From Bdellovibrionales bacterium (GTDB taxonomy: Bacteria > Bdellovibrionota > FAC87 > UBA2466): 64,000 nucleotides of DNA. The stretch spans positions 1-64,000 of the forward strand of contig SXPJ01000103.1 of assembly GCA_005776395.1 (NCBI GenBank), read 5' to 3'. A program made the translations under genes and the position numbers. This document shows, one piece after another, positions 8,389 to 17,262 of this stretch. Positions within the stretch are counted from its first letter, which is position 1. Every line of letters starts with the position of its first letter. Under the pieces are notes generated by a model. It was not told where the DNA came from. It worked only from the letters and a program-made list of their open reading frames with translations, and did no database searches.

Positions 8389-9731
8389 TTTGTTCCCTTG
8401 GGCCAGTATAGTGTTTTAGTTCCAACAAATATTAATAAGGGAACAATCAAAAATAGTCTAGATAAGGTGGTGGTTGTTGGATTTTTGAAATTAATTTTTA
8501 GGTAGAGGGGCCAGAGGGGAACTTGGGAGGGGGCAATATGTGAGCTGTAGACTAAACTGGCAAAAACTAAAGATACGATGACCAAAATGAAAAGAGTTCG
8601 TTGAAGGGGAAGAGCCATTTTATCGAAGCAGAGTCCTATACTTAGTGCGAAAACTGGGAAAATAGGGCTAAGGTATCTGGGCCCGGGTGTAAGCCCTCCA
8701 TGCCAGCCTCCGAAACAGCTGTTCATCCAAAGCAACATTGCAAAAGCGACTAACGTAAATTTAAGCTGAGGGGGGATATCAAAAGACTCTTTAGATAGAA
8801 TTTTTTTGAGAGCCCAACCAAGAAGTACAAAGACCCAAGGGAGGGTCCAAAGAATTCCCCGACTTTGTCCGAGGAGTAATTGATTAATTGTCGAGAGCTG
8901 TGGATAAGGGAGTAAAATTCCCCAAAGATTATGGGATTTAGAGCTTAGATCTTGATAAATTGGATTTTGAAACTGATTTGCAATATGAAATGGGCTACCA
9001 AAACATTGGTTATGATAAAAAATCCATAGTAAAAGGGGGGCAACCCCTCCCATGATAAATCTCGAGAAAATTTTCAGGTCGCGTTTTATGATTAATAGAA
9101 GAGGAATGGTTAGCAGCACTCCGCTGTAATCACAGAGGACTGCAAAACCAAAGGATAATCCCGCCCAAAAATATTGAGAGCGCTCAATCAATAAAATCAT
9201 AGCAAGAATGAAAATAGCTGTCATGCCATGGCCATAGTAGGTGCTCATTAAAAGGGAGGCAGTATTTCCAAAAAGAAGTGCCGCAAGTGTTAAGTAGAGA
9301 GCCAAGGGCGAAACTTTTCGGCTGATAAGATTTAAAGAAATAAGGTAGGCAAGCCCCATGAAAGGGATTAATTGGAAGAGATAGGAAAGTAGTTTTAGCC
9401 AGGTGGCTTTATACTTGATGAGTTGTTTAACTCTTTCAGCCTTTTCCGAGATTTGACTAAGGGCTATTTTTTCCAAAATAAAAAAGACGGGTGCCGCTAT
9501 TAACATTGGGCCAGGAGCTTTGTTTGAGTAGTAATGAGCCTCGGGCGTTCTGGCCCAATCAGATGTTAAATGGACATAGGGATCGATTTGAAAACTATGA
9601 TCTTCAACAATGGCAATAAGAGTCGCAAATCTGGAGTCAGCATTGGTGCCTGCACTTAGGTGACAGGCCAGATTAATTACGAAAAAACTCGCAATCCACC
9701 AGATGACCCATTTTTTTAGTTGGTTTCCTAT
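8385..9731 (-). CDS. GT-C-like multipass membrane protein with no canonical start codon
   Basis: The frame has an ATG at 9506, but coding similarity to the paralogue at 5566-6993 clearly continues upstream. About 75 further codons include a membrane helix, the EDHSF/IDP loop and [19 protein letters not shown], of which only the final M is the ATG at 9506. The upstream frame is closed by TAG at 9744-9746. Between that stop and the first helix no ATG, GTG or TTG occurs. An AAGGA site is followed 7 bp later by ATA (9731-9729), the likeliest initiator by position if the sequence is correct. From ATA the product would be ~448 residues, matching its paralogue. It is the first gene of the operon and probably a polyprenyl-sugar-dependent transferase. 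Confidence 0.65.
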   Translation of the reverse strand: MGNQLKKWVIWWIASFFVINLACHLSAGTNADSRFATLIAIVEDHSFQIDPYVHLTSDWARTPEAHYYSNKAPGPMLIAAPVFFILEKIALSQISEKAERVKQLIKYKATWLKLLSYLFQLIPFMGLAYLISLNLISRKVSPLALYLTLAALLFGNTASLLMSTYYGHGMTAIFILAMILLIERSQYFWAGLSFGFAVLCDYSGVLLTIPLLLIIKRDLKIFSRFIMGGVAPLLLWIFYHNQCFGSPFHIANQFQNPIYQDLSSKSHNLWGILLPYPQLSTINQLLLGQSRGILWTLPWVFVLLGWALKKILSKESFDIPPQLKFTLVAFAMLLWMNSCFGGWHGGLTPGPRYLSPIFPVFALSIGLCFDKMALPLQRTLFILVIVSLVFASLVYSSHIAPSQVPLWPLYLKINFKNPTTTTLSRLFLIVPLLIFVGTKTLYWPKGTK

Positions 9732-9924
9732 CGATAATTCCTTCTAGTTCATCCGGGAGAATATACATGCGGATGTATTACCCATCAATCTTTTCCACTA
9801 GGGGCCTTTTTTCGAGTTATTTACTTACAGGAAAAACTAATTAAGTGCCGATAGTATCGCTGGGAAATTACAGGTTGAGTGATTATTATTGCGAAATAAA
9901 ATAACGACATCTATTCTTTACGAA

Positions 9925-11322
9925 ATGAGAAAAATAGGGAGCAGTAAAGGTGTGATGATAAAACGATTATTATTCTTAGCGGTTTTAATTGCACTAACTC
10001 TAGCCTTTCGCTATCCCTACTGGATAAATCCGACAGTCTTTAACTCTGATCATGCGGTGGTAGGGTTACAAGCTTTAGAAATATTGAAAGGATATCGATC
10101 TTGGTATCTCTGGGGGGTTGGTTATCAAAGCTCGTTTGAGCCATTTTTAACTGCGATTTATTACCGTTTATTTGGATTTTCCCATCATGCTTTGGCAGTT
10201 GTGGGTATTTTGGGATTTGTCTTGGTTATTATTTCTCAATACTTTGTTTTATTGCGATGGGTGGTTCCAAGTAGATCTTTTTTACTTTGCTGTTTTGCAA
10301 TTCCTTCAGTGATGTCTATTACACAGATTACTGTTTTTCCACCTAGAATTTACTCGCTGACCTTCATGTTTTTAGCATGTGTATTGTTGAACTCCCGAAC
10401 TAGAGTCTTGATTGCATTGGGGGCCTTCGTTGCTTTCTTTTCTCTCTATATTGATTATTACGTTATTCAGTTGCTTCCTGGTGTTTTTTTCTGGGGGTAC
10501 TTTGAAAATAAAAAAAACAAAGATACTTTTAGAGCTTTTGGGTTGGGTTCTGGTTTGGGAGTTCTATTTTTAATATTATGCCGGTTACTTAGACCCGAGG
10601 GAGGTGTCCCTCTGGCATTTTCTCCTAAGATATTTTTGAAAAATGTTCCACTACTGTGGAATGAGGGGTTGCCAGCATTATTTGGATACCACTCAAGTTT
10701 ATATAATTTTGGAAGTTTATCTAATCAATGGGTTTGGATGGCAAAGGTGACTGCTATTATTTTTTTGGTTCTTGGAATCTTTTCAGCCATTAGGTTAATG
10801 AGTCAAAGGCAATATTCCCATCTAGCCATGGTGGGGGTGTTGGGAACCGTTGTTTCCTTATTAGGTTTTTCGGGATCTTCTATGGCTTCAGATGTTCACT
10901 CGGTTAGGTACCTAGGGGTTATTTGTTGGTTACTTCCCTTTACTTTACTTCCTGTGGTTCAAGAGATGAAAGCAAAGTTTTTTTGGGGGTTGTTCCCTGC
11001 TCTACTCATAGTATGGACTTTAATCGGTTGGAATAGTTACTTTCCTCTGGTTAAGAACTTACGGCCTGTTAGGACAGCTCAAGGAAATGCAGAGAGTGAG
11101 ACCCTTTTAATTGAAGAGCTTAGAAAACAGAAAGTTGAAGTAGCAGCTGCGGATTATTGGACTAGTTATCGCTTAAGTCTGCTTTCCTTTAACAGACCTA
11201 TCATTGTTCCTAACGAAGAAGGTCGTAATCGATTTTGGCCTTACTGGGATAGTTTTCAAAGTCAGGCAAATAAGATTCGGATTAGCGAGAATCCTGAAGG
11301 CTTTAAAATTTCTCAATTTTAA
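9925..11322 (+). CDS. GT-C-like multipass membrane protein
   Basis: About 465 residues with ten or more hydrophobic helices. After the first helix the loop FNSDHAVVGLQALEILKGY resembles the acidic first loop of GT-C glycosyltransferases, where an aspartate acts as catalytic base; a GVGYQSSFEPFLTAIYY segment follows as in that superfamily. Possible starts are TTG at 9889, ATG at 9925 and ATG at 9955. None has a strong ribosome site, and 9955 begins right before the first helix. It diverges from the three-gene reverse cluster across ~140 bp. A short palindrome plus T-run follows the stop. The substrate is unknown. Confidence 0.65.
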   Translation: MRKIGSSKGVMIKRLLFLAVLIALTLAFRYPYWINPTVFNSDHAVVGLQALEILKGYRSWYLWGVGYQSSFEPFLTAIYYRLFGFSHHALAVVGILGFVLVIISQYFVLLRWVVPSRSFLLCCFAIPSVMSITQITVFPPRIYSLTFMFLACVLLNSRTRVLIALGAFVAFFSLYIDYYVIQLLPGVFFWGYFENKKNKDTFRAFGLGSGLGVLFLILCRLLRPEGGVPLAFSPKIFLKNVPLLWNEGLPALFGYHSSLYNFGSLSNQWVWMAKVTAIIFLVLGIFSAIRLMSQRQYSHLAMVGVLGTVVSLLGFSGSSMASDVHSVRYLGVICWLLPFTLLPVVQEMKAKFFWGLFPALLIVWTLIGWNSYFPLVKNLRPVRTAQGNAESETLLIEELRKQKVEVAAADYWTSYRLSLLSFNRPIIVPNEEGRNRFWPYWDSFQSQANKIRISENPEGFKISQF

Positions 11323-11336
11323 AAGGGCCCTTTTTT
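11320..11336 (+). terminator. Short palindrome followed by T-run
   Basis: The sequence AAAAGGGCCCTTTTTT begins at the stop codon of the preceding membrane-protein gene. It can form a compact AAAAG/CTTTT stem with a GGCC loop followed by T residues. The stem is short, so termination strength is uncertain. Confidence 0.35.
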
Positions 11337-11433
11337 AAGAGAATCCCCTGAAGCTATCAACCTATCGAACAAGAGATCTTAAGCAAAGAAAAAAAACTTT
11401 GTCTACCTAAATAGGAGGCAGTATCTTTGGGTA

Positions 11434-12336
11434 ATGTTCAAACGTGTACTTATCTTAGTCTTATTGTTATCGTTAAGCGCTTGTTCTTCTCAAATAGGCC
11501 AAATCCGAAGAGTCTCGGACGGACTGGCCCCCATTGTTCTTATGAGCGATTTCGGAACCTATAATGAGGGTATCGCAATTTGCAAAGGGGTTATGCTGAA
11601 AATTCAGCCAGGACTCTCTTTCGTGGATGTAACTCATCAGATTCCAGCTTTCTCTGTTCGAGATGCGGCAAGGTTTTTAGCGAATCTAACCCCTAACTTT
11701 CCCGAAGGGACCGTTTTTGTTGTGCTTGTGGAGAAATACATTGAAAAAACGGCTCGGCCGATTGTAGCTAAAAACAAACGGGGTCAGTATTTTGTTTTGT
11801 CTGATAATGGTATTTTATCTTTAATCTCTGAGAGAGGAGAGATCGAGAAGGTCAGAGAGGTTAAAGAAAATTCGTGGCTTAATGGAGGTAAACTTATTTC
11901 TACTTTTATGGGAAGAGATGTCTATGCACCTCTAGCCGCGCATTTAGCTAGGGGCGAAGATTGGAGTGAGGTAGGTCCGGAGATGGAAAAAATTAACCTT
12001 CTTGATAAAAAAGCTCTTCGAGTAAGTGAAACTCAAGTTGCAGGTGATGTTATCGCTTTAGAGGATCCTTTTGGGAACTTGGTGACAGATATTACAGCAA
12101 CCGCCTTTTTGAACGCCAAGTATGTATTGGGAGACAAAGTTTCCGTGCTTATCGGAACTACTAAGCATGTAATCCCCTTTGTTAAGACCTATGATGATGT
12201 TCGAGTAAATGAAAAACTTCTTTATATAGATTCGACTGATCATGTGGCTGTGGCCATCCACCAAGGAGATTTTGCAGGGAAATATAAAATAAAGCCTCCT
12301 GTAAAATTTGTGATTAGCATTAAAAAGGAAAAGTAA
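11434..12336 (+). CDS. SAM hydroxide adenosyltransferase-like (DUF62 family) lipoprotein
   Basis: The first 17 residues form a textbook lipoprotein signal ending LSAC. The mature ~280 residues match the DUF62/SAM hydrolase-chlorinase-fluorinase fold: IVLMSDFG, VDVTHQIPAFSVRDAA, FPEGTVFVVLV, YFVLSDNGILSLI, FMGRDVYAPLAAHLARG and DPFGNLVTDI. Family members split S-adenosylmethionine to adenosine and methionine using water. The canonical DPGVG segment is replaced by EKYIE while the following arginine (TARPI) remains, so activity is uncertain. Export of such an enzyme is odd because SAM is cytosolic. AGGAGG at 11413-11418 lies a rather long 15 bp before the ATG. The next gene starts 2 bp after the stop. 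Confidence 0.8.
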   Translation: MFKRVLILVLLLSLSACSSQIGQIRRVSDGLAPIVLMSDFGTYNEGIAICKGVMLKIQPGLSFVDVTHQIPAFSVRDAARFLANLTPNFPEGTVFVVLVEKYIEKTARPIVAKNKRGQYFVLSDNGILSLISERGEIEKVREVKENSWLNGGKLISTFMGRDVYAPLAAHLARGEDWSEVGPEMEKINLLDKKALRVSETQVAGDVIALEDPFGNLVTDITATAFLNAKYVLGDKVSVLIGTTKHVIPFVKTYDDVRVNEKLLYIDSTDHVAVAIHQGDFAGKYKIKPPVKFVISIKKEK

Positions 12337-12338
12337 GT

Positions 12339-13505
12339 ATGCACTTTGATAAAGTTCTGTTGAAAGAATTGCTCTCTTGTCCTACAGCCCCCTATCGAGA
12401 GAGTCATGTTTCCTCTTTTATTGAGCGGGTATTAAAGAATGAAAAGATTCCTTATTTTTTAGATCCTGTGGGTAATATTGTAGTTGGAGCTAGTTCCAAA
12501 GAGGATTATTTAGAAAAGTTGAATGTAAAACCTAAAGAGCCTATACGACTTTTTATTGCTCACATGGACCATCCAGGTTTTCATGGAGTTAAATGGACTA
12601 AAGCAAATACTTTAGTGGTTAATTGGCTCGGGGGAACTCCAAGGAAGTTTTTAAATGGGGCCCGTGTGTGGCTAGCGACCTCCGAAGGATCTGTGGGATT
12701 GGGCTCTATTCAAAAAGCAAAGCTTAATAGCGCAAAGAGTGCATTAAAGTCTTCAGAGATCATAATTAAAAAATGGAATCTTGGTGAGGCACCTACAAAA
12801 AGCAAAGCTTCTGAAGTTTTTGGAGGTTTTTCTTTTAGAGCGCCTGTCTGGGAAGAGAAACGAAATCTGTATACGAAGGCCGCTGATGATTTGGTAGGTG
12901 TTTTTGCGATTCTAAGCTTAGCAAAGAGTTTAAAGAGTAAGAAGAGCCCCTTTCTTGGACTTATTTCTCGCGCTGAAGAGGTGGGATTTATTGGGACCCT
13001 TGGACATCTTGATTTGGGCTGGCTTAATCAGAATAAGAAGACCATTGTTGTGGTAAGCCTTGAAACTTCGCGAACTTTACCTGGGGCTTTAATTGGGAAA
13101 GGTCCTATTGTGAGATTAGGAGATAGAGCCACCCCTTTTGATCCGGGATTTGTACAGGTTTTAACCGAGATTGCTCAATCCCTTTTGCCAAATAAATTTC
13201 AGAGAAGAATCATGGATGGGGGAACCTGTGAAGCTACTGCAGCTCTAGCTTTTGGTTTTCGAGCTATTGGAATTTCAATCCCTTTAGGAAATTATCACAA
13301 CCAATCATTTGAAGGGGGACCCGATTCGAGAGGAGAGTGGGGGCCCGCTCCTGAGTTTGTTCACCTTGAAGATATCCAGGGAATGCTAGCTTTATGTGAA
13401 GGGCTCATGAAGAAGGGGCTTTCATGGGAAGATCCTTGGAAAAAAAGGAGACTCTCTTTTTTAGCTGTAAAGAGAGCTTCAAAAAAATTATTAGAACTTA
13501 GGTGA
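12339..13505 (+). CDS. M42-family-like metalloaminopeptidase
   Basis: The 388-residue cytosolic product has the metal-ligand series of the M42/M28-like co-catalytic zinc aminopeptidases: AHMDHPG (His), KAADDLVGV (bridging Asp), RAEEVGFIG (catalytic Glu pair), SLETSR (acidic ligand, Glu instead of the more usual Asp), DGGTCEAT, and GNYHNQSFE (last His). M42 enzymes trim N-terminal residues from peptides, usually as large oligomers. The start ATG lies 2 bp after the DUF62-like lipoprotein gene, with AAGGAAAAG as ribosome site, so the two are co-transcribed. The 3' end overlaps the convergent small gene by 15 bp. Its ~50-residue basic C-terminal extension has no obvious role. Confidence 0.85.
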   Translation: MHFDKVLLKELLSCPTAPYRESHVSSFIERVLKNEKIPYFLDPVGNIVVGASSKEDYLEKLNVKPKEPIRLFIAHMDHPGFHGVKWTKANTLVVNWLGGTPRKFLNGARVWLATSEGSVGLGSIQKAKLNSAKSALKSSEIIIKKWNLGEAPTKSKASEVFGGFSFRAPVWEEKRNLYTKAADDLVGVFAILSLAKSLKSKKSPFLGLISRAEEVGFIGTLGHLDLGWLNQNKKTIVVVSLETSRTLPGALIGKGPIVRLGDRATPFDPGFVQVLTEIAQSLLPNKFQRRIMDGGTCEATAALAFGFRAIGISIPLGNYHNQSFEGGPDSRGEWGPAPEFVHLEDIQGMLALCEGLMKKGLSWEDPWKKRRLSFLAVKRASKKLLELR

Positions 13506-13829
13506 AGGTCGGCGATTGAGTTTTTTGTGACGGCTTAAGTGGATACTTTTTTTCTGTTTTAAATGAGCGGTTCGGACTATTTTAGATCCCGACCAGTGAT
13601 AATTGACTATCTTGTATTTAACTTGAGCAGGATTGAAATTGGGGCGATGCATTTGGGCTAGCGCCTGGCACTGCTTCTTAGATCTAAGTTTCGAATTGAA
13701 TTGGAGTCGGATCTTTTCCCTACTGTTTTTTTTATTGAGGATATCTATCCTACATTGTCCTGAAAAAACCGGGGTCACCAAGGTTAAAATCCACAGCACT
13801 GTGTATTCTTTGAGTTTTAGCAATCGCAA
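13491..13829 (-). CDS. Small basic secreted protein, unknown
   Basis: The product is 112 residues. A signal peptide (hydrophobic VLWILTLVTPVFSG) precedes a strongly basic mature domain beginning QCRIDI, with a pair of cysteines (QCRID and KQCQAL) that could form a disulfide. It starts with TTG at 13829, and a TAGGAG site lies about 8 bp upstream. The start overlaps the end of the preceding small gene by 13 bp in another frame, suggesting coupled translation. No family was recognised. The C-terminus overlaps the convergent peptidase gene by 15 bp. Confidence 0.5.
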   Translation of the reverse strand: MRLLKLKEYTVLWILTLVTPVFSGQCRIDILNKKNSREKIRLQFNSKLRSKKQCQALAQMHRPNFNPAQVKYKIVNYHWSGSKIVRTAHLKQKKSIHLSRHKKLNRRPSPKF

Positions 13830-14014
13830 ACGTCAGCTCCTACAAAACACAAAACTTCCGAAATAACTCTTAGTTCAATCTTAGTGCCAACTTCACTGGG
13901 CTTGAAACCATTGCGGAGAGAGGGTTTTAGTGGCCCTTTTTTGACATCTCTTTTGTATCCCATTGGAGTTCTAGAAATCTTAGAGAAACAGTACATATTG
14001 GGAACTGTAACCAT
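13817..14014 (-). CDS. Small cysteine-bearing protein, unknown
   Basis: This is a 65-residue frame starting with ATG at 14014, preceded by AAGGGTG about 9 bp upstream. It has no signal peptide. The middle is basic, and the C-terminus CFVGADVCDC holds three of its four cysteines in ten residues, which may indicate metal binding or disulfides. It overlaps the start of the next small secreted-protein gene. No family was recognised; it could also be an untranslated leader. Confidence 0.35.
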   Translation of the reverse strand: MVTVPNMYCFSKISRTPMGYKRDVKKGPLKPSLRNGFKPSEVGTKIELRVISEVLCFVGADVCDC

Positions 14015-14040
14015 TCGGTAATTTCACCCTTAAAGATTTT

Positions 14041-14546
14041 TAGTTTATCCCTTGTATTTTTTTATCCACACTTCCCTCGTAACGTTGATAGGGTTTTTAT
14101 TGGGATAGGTTGCCTTATAGAGCTGCAATTAAATTATTAAGAGAAACCATTTATCTTGGTGAAAAGTAATCCCTACAAGATATCTTCACATACAAAGTAG
14201 ACCTTTATTTATAGGGAGGTATTATCTCTTTTAAAAGGCCTGCAAAAAAACTCATGGTAAGGTTTTTCAAGATGAAAGATTTGCTTTTGAAATCTTGCCT
14301 TAAGGGAAAGTTAAAGTCTCAATCTCACCATGTGGTTTTAAGAGCTAGACGTAACTAAAGGCATTAACAGCTCCCTTAAGGTAGGAATTCTTGCGTTAAA
14401 AGTACGAACATCAAAAAAAGGGACACCGCTTCCCATGTTTCCTCTTCCCGTATTGTTGCATCCGGAGATTAAAATCACTCTTTATCCCAAAGAATCACTT
14501 TGATACAATGGGGGCAAGTTCAAAGAGAAAAGGTGGAAAACCCAAG
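14041..14546. other. Gene-poor spacer with an inverted repeat
   Basis: About 500 bp without a convincing gene. CCTTAAGGGA at 14298-14307 and TCCCTTAAGG at 14372-14381 form a 10-bp inverted repeat with a 64-bp spacer. A 34-codon frame (14253-14357) starts with ATG some distance after a GGGAGG at 14214-14219 and ends inside this structure; it shows no recognisable features. The region may hold a small RNA or decayed DNA. Confidence 0.3.
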
Positions 14547-14681
14547 TTGAAAATTAATATTCCATTTCGAACTTTTAATATTGTAATGCTCTTAATGCTT
14601 TTGGGAATGGTATTCTCAATGTCTAGATGCGGGGATGTTCCTGTTAACACTGCGATAACTATAAGGATGGGTAACCAATAA
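14547..14681 (+). CDS. 44-residue membrane or secreted peptide
   Basis: TTG at 14547 is preceded by AGGTGG 10 bp upstream. The 44 residues contain a basic start, the hydrophobic stretch IVMLLMLLGMVF, then SMSRCGD. The cysteine recalls a lipoprotein, but arginine just before it is not a proper lipobox, so a membrane-anchored peptide or a cleaved leader is as likely. It ends 13 bp before the next secreted-protein gene and probably shares its transcript. It is short and lacks homologues that could be named by eye. Confidence 0.4.
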   Translation: MKINIPFRTFNIVMLLMLLGMVFSMSRCGDVPVNTAITIRMGNQ

Positions 14682-14694
14682 AGTTCGCTTCAAT

Positions 14695-15324
14695 ATGAAA
14701 ATTTTTTGGCTCTCACTACTTGTTTTATTTGCTCGTCCAATGCAAGCGGCTCTTGATCCTGTTGAGCTGAAAGCTAAGATTGCTGCTATGTATCTCTCTC
14801 GTAGTCCGTATTGTAGCAGTCCTATTCTTGTTTTTAGCAAAAGCACTGTTTACCAATATGATGTATTTGGTTTTCCCACTCTGGGAGTCACCGATAATAA
14901 AACTCGAAGCTATGATGGTAGCTATTATTGTATTATTTTTAAAATGAGTGAGCAGTTTTCCTTTCGAGCAAATATTTTCGAGGGAAATTGCAATATGAAT
15001 GATAGTCATACTAGTGATGTTTGTACGTCCAGTCATACGAACACACAAATTGATGGGGTTTCTTCTAGCTGTACAGGAGCCTCCGATGAAACTGTTTATC
15101 TTTATTTAAGTACTGCATCTAACTCCAACGATCCTGATCTGGCTACTCAGCCATTTTCTCCACCTACAGTTGGGGATACATCCAAAGGGATTAAGCTAAA
15201 CTTTCCGTTTACTGTGAGCGGTAATGTTTCCGGTCGACTTATTATCGATGCAATCAATCGAATTAACAGTGTGGGAAGTGGCTGTTCTCTTTCGATGCCT
15301 AGGTTCTCTTTTGTTAATGAATAG
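14695..15324 (+). CDS. Secreted Cys/Ser/Thr-rich protein, unknown
   Basis: The 209-residue product has a clear signal peptide (MKIFWLSLLVLFARPMQA, cleaved after AxA). The mature chain is rich in S, T, N and D with about eight cysteines, suggesting an exported disulfide-bonded beta protein. The style is similar to the lipoprotein at 17263-18063 (YCSS/CAV segments and Ser/Thr/Asn-rich loops), but no repeat or family is recognised. The start ATG is well placed for the signal sequence; no strong ribosome site is seen, so coupling to the short frame upstream is possible. Confidence 0.6.
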   Translation: MKIFWLSLLVLFARPMQAALDPVELKAKIAAMYLSRSPYCSSPILVFSKSTVYQYDVFGFPTLGVTDNKTRSYDGSYYCIIFKMSEQFSFRANIFEGNCNMNDSHTSDVCTSSHTNTQIDGVSSSCTGASDETVYLYLSTASNSNDPDLATQPFSPPTVGDTSKGIKLNFPFTVSGNVSGRLIIDAINRINSVGSGCSLSMPRFSFVNE

Positions 15325-15400
15325 AGACTTCACTAGCCCGTTCATCCAATAAAAATTAATTCCTTGAGTTTTATTTTTTTACAGTGAGATTTTGTGGGGT

Positions 15401-17068
15401 TTAACGTCGATTTTGAGAGCGAGCTTTTCGAGATGTTTTATGGGTAGAGTAAAGCTCCCGTTTTACCTGTCTTAAGGCGTTTAGAGAGGTGAGTTGGCTA
15501 GGGGAAAAAGCATGGGCCTTAGCAAAGTTTTCTTGGGCTAAAAGCTTATTTCCTAAACCCATCCAGCTTAAGCCGAGTCCATGATAATCAGAGGAAGATA
15601 AAGGATTTATACTGAGTGCTTTTTCATAGTTAAGTTTAGCCTCTTTAAAGTTTTTTAATGCTAAATAAAGGGTACCTAGTTGATGGAAATCTGAAATTTG
15701 AGGGGATAGTCTGGATGAACTATGAAAATGGGAAATTGCCTTTTCATAATTCTCTTCTCTTTCAAAATAGTAACCTAAAGTTCGATAAGCTAAGGCACTT
15801 TTAGAATTAATTTCAAGGGCGTGGGTTAGGAGTGTAGGAGTATCCTTCCAATAGCCGGTTTGAAAGTAGGTTCGAATTGCTAAAATGACTAAAATCAACA
15901 CTGCGATGTTCTGGACCCAGGATTTTTTGATGAAAAACTTTAGGCTAAATGCGATGGCTAGGGCCACTCCCACAAGAGCGAAATAGAGATCATGATCGGC
16001 AACGCTAGATGAGGTTTGAAAAAGGAGTCGATTAAATATAAAAAGAGGTAATAGGGTAGCTAGAAAAAATCCTTCACAGGCTAGGGCCCAGTTCATTTTG
16101 TTCCATTTAAGAAAGAGTGTTAACGAAAAGATGAAAACAAAGAACACGGAGGCTGTGGTGTAAATTGAGGTTTGAGTTAAGACCCAATCGGGTGCTCTTC
16201 CATAATCAACTCCCAAATGAAGAGGAAGTAGAATTTTACTAAAATAGAAGCTTAATGAGTCTAAAGCCAGAATAGTTTTTTCTTTTAAGTTGATCTGTAA
16301 ATTTGCGATATGAATCCAGGACTGTGTCGAGCCTTGGAGCCAGATTAGAGGAGCTGCAAGCCCCATCCAAAGGGCTAATAATTTAGAGCTTAATAAAAAA
16401 CGTTCTTTTTTATAAGGAAAGTAGATCAAAACTGAGAACGCAATAGGAAGGGTGATAGAAGATGGGTTGGAGAAGAGGCTTAATAAGAAGCTCAATGTAG
16501 AACAGAGAAAAAAGAATTTAAATATTTTTGATTTGGGCGAGGTTTCCTGTCCTATTAAAAAAAGAAAAAGGGAGAGTATCCCCCAAAATCCAGCTAAGGG
16601 TTCTTTGAGTCCAGAAACCCAGGCGATTGATTCAACTTGGACAGGATGAATCGCAAAGAAAAGAGCTCCAAAAAAACTTCCCAAAGGATGGCGAGTTAAA
16701 AAACATAAGAGCCACAAGAGAATAAATACGGTTCCTAAGTGAAAGGCTAAGGGGAGCAAATGGAAAATAGTTGAGTTAAATCGAAATTCTTTAGGAACTC
16801 CAGTTTTAGCTCGGGGAATCGTTTCTAAATTTTTTTGTTTAGTTAAGTGGCCTGCAACTCTCCAAATGGAGTAGGTCAATGGCATATAAATAAGATAAGG
16901 CTTTTTCCATAAATCTAGTATTTGAGTTTTTGGAGTGGTGGAGAATTGGGGATGGGAATCTAAATGGGTCGTATCTTCTAATAGAGTAAAGTCAAAAAAG
17001 GGCACACGAATAAATACAATAGTCGTAAAAAATAAAAGTAAGAGGCTAAGAAGATAGGTGCGTTTCAA
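15401..17068 (-). CDS. TMTC-like membrane protein with TPR repeats
   Basis: The product is 555 residues. The N-terminal ~400 residues hold about ten hydrophobic helices, with the motif AIHPVQVESIAWVSGLKE in a periplasmic loop. This is the hallmark of bacterial TMTC-like proteins, GT-C relatives fused to tetratricopeptide repeats. The C-terminal ~130 residues contain three TPR units (around ALAYRTLGYYFEREENYEKA, DFHQLGTLYLALKNFKEA and DYHGLGLSWMGLGNKLLA). Animal TMTC proteins are O-mannosyltransferases; bacterial ones are uncharacterised but may glycosylate exported substrates. ATG at 17068 begins directly at the first helix. It is a further GT-C-type gene in this 12-kb stretch. Confidence 0.75.
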   Translation of the reverse strand: MKRTYLLSLLLLFFTTIVFIRVPFFDFTLLEDTTHLDSHPQFSTTPKTQILDLWKKPYLIYMPLTYSIWRVAGHLTKQKNLETIPRAKTGVPKEFRFNSTIFHLLPLAFHLGTVFILLWLLCFLTRHPLGSFFGALFFAIHPVQVESIAWVSGLKEPLAGFWGILSLFLFLIGQETSPKSKIFKFFFLCSTLSFLLSLFSNPSSITLPIAFSVLIYFPYKKERFLLSSKLLALWMGLAAPLIWLQGSTQSWIHIANLQINLKEKTILALDSLSFYFSKILLPLHLGVDYGRAPDWVLTQTSIYTTASVFFVFIFSLTLFLKWNKMNWALACEGFFLATLLPLFIFNRLLFQTSSSVADHDLYFALVGVALAIAFSLKFFIKKSWVQNIAVLILVILAIRTYFQTGYWKDTPTLLTHALEINSKSALAYRTLGYYFEREENYEKAISHFHSSSRLSPQISDFHQLGTLYLALKNFKEAKLNYEKALSINPLSSSDYHGLGLSWMGLGNKLLAQENFAKAHAFSPSQLTSLNALRQVKRELYSTHKTSRKARSQNRR

Positions 17069-17262
17069 TACTCTATAGGCTACGGGCAGGTTGCAAAGGA
17101 GTCAAACACGGGATGTTAAAGAGAGTTTTAAATTCAAATACAGGGGGTTACTAGCACTCTTCCTAAATCAAGATTAAGGGGTAAATGTGAATTAAATTCC
17201 ATTTTTGTTTAATTGATAAAATATCTAAGAAGCCTATTCTGATAGATGGGAGGTTACGGGAT

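Noticed and set aside
14616-14846. 76-codon reverse frame over the start of the secreted-protein gene
   Set aside because: It overlaps a forward gene with a clear signal peptide, has no ribosome site and is a probable shadow.
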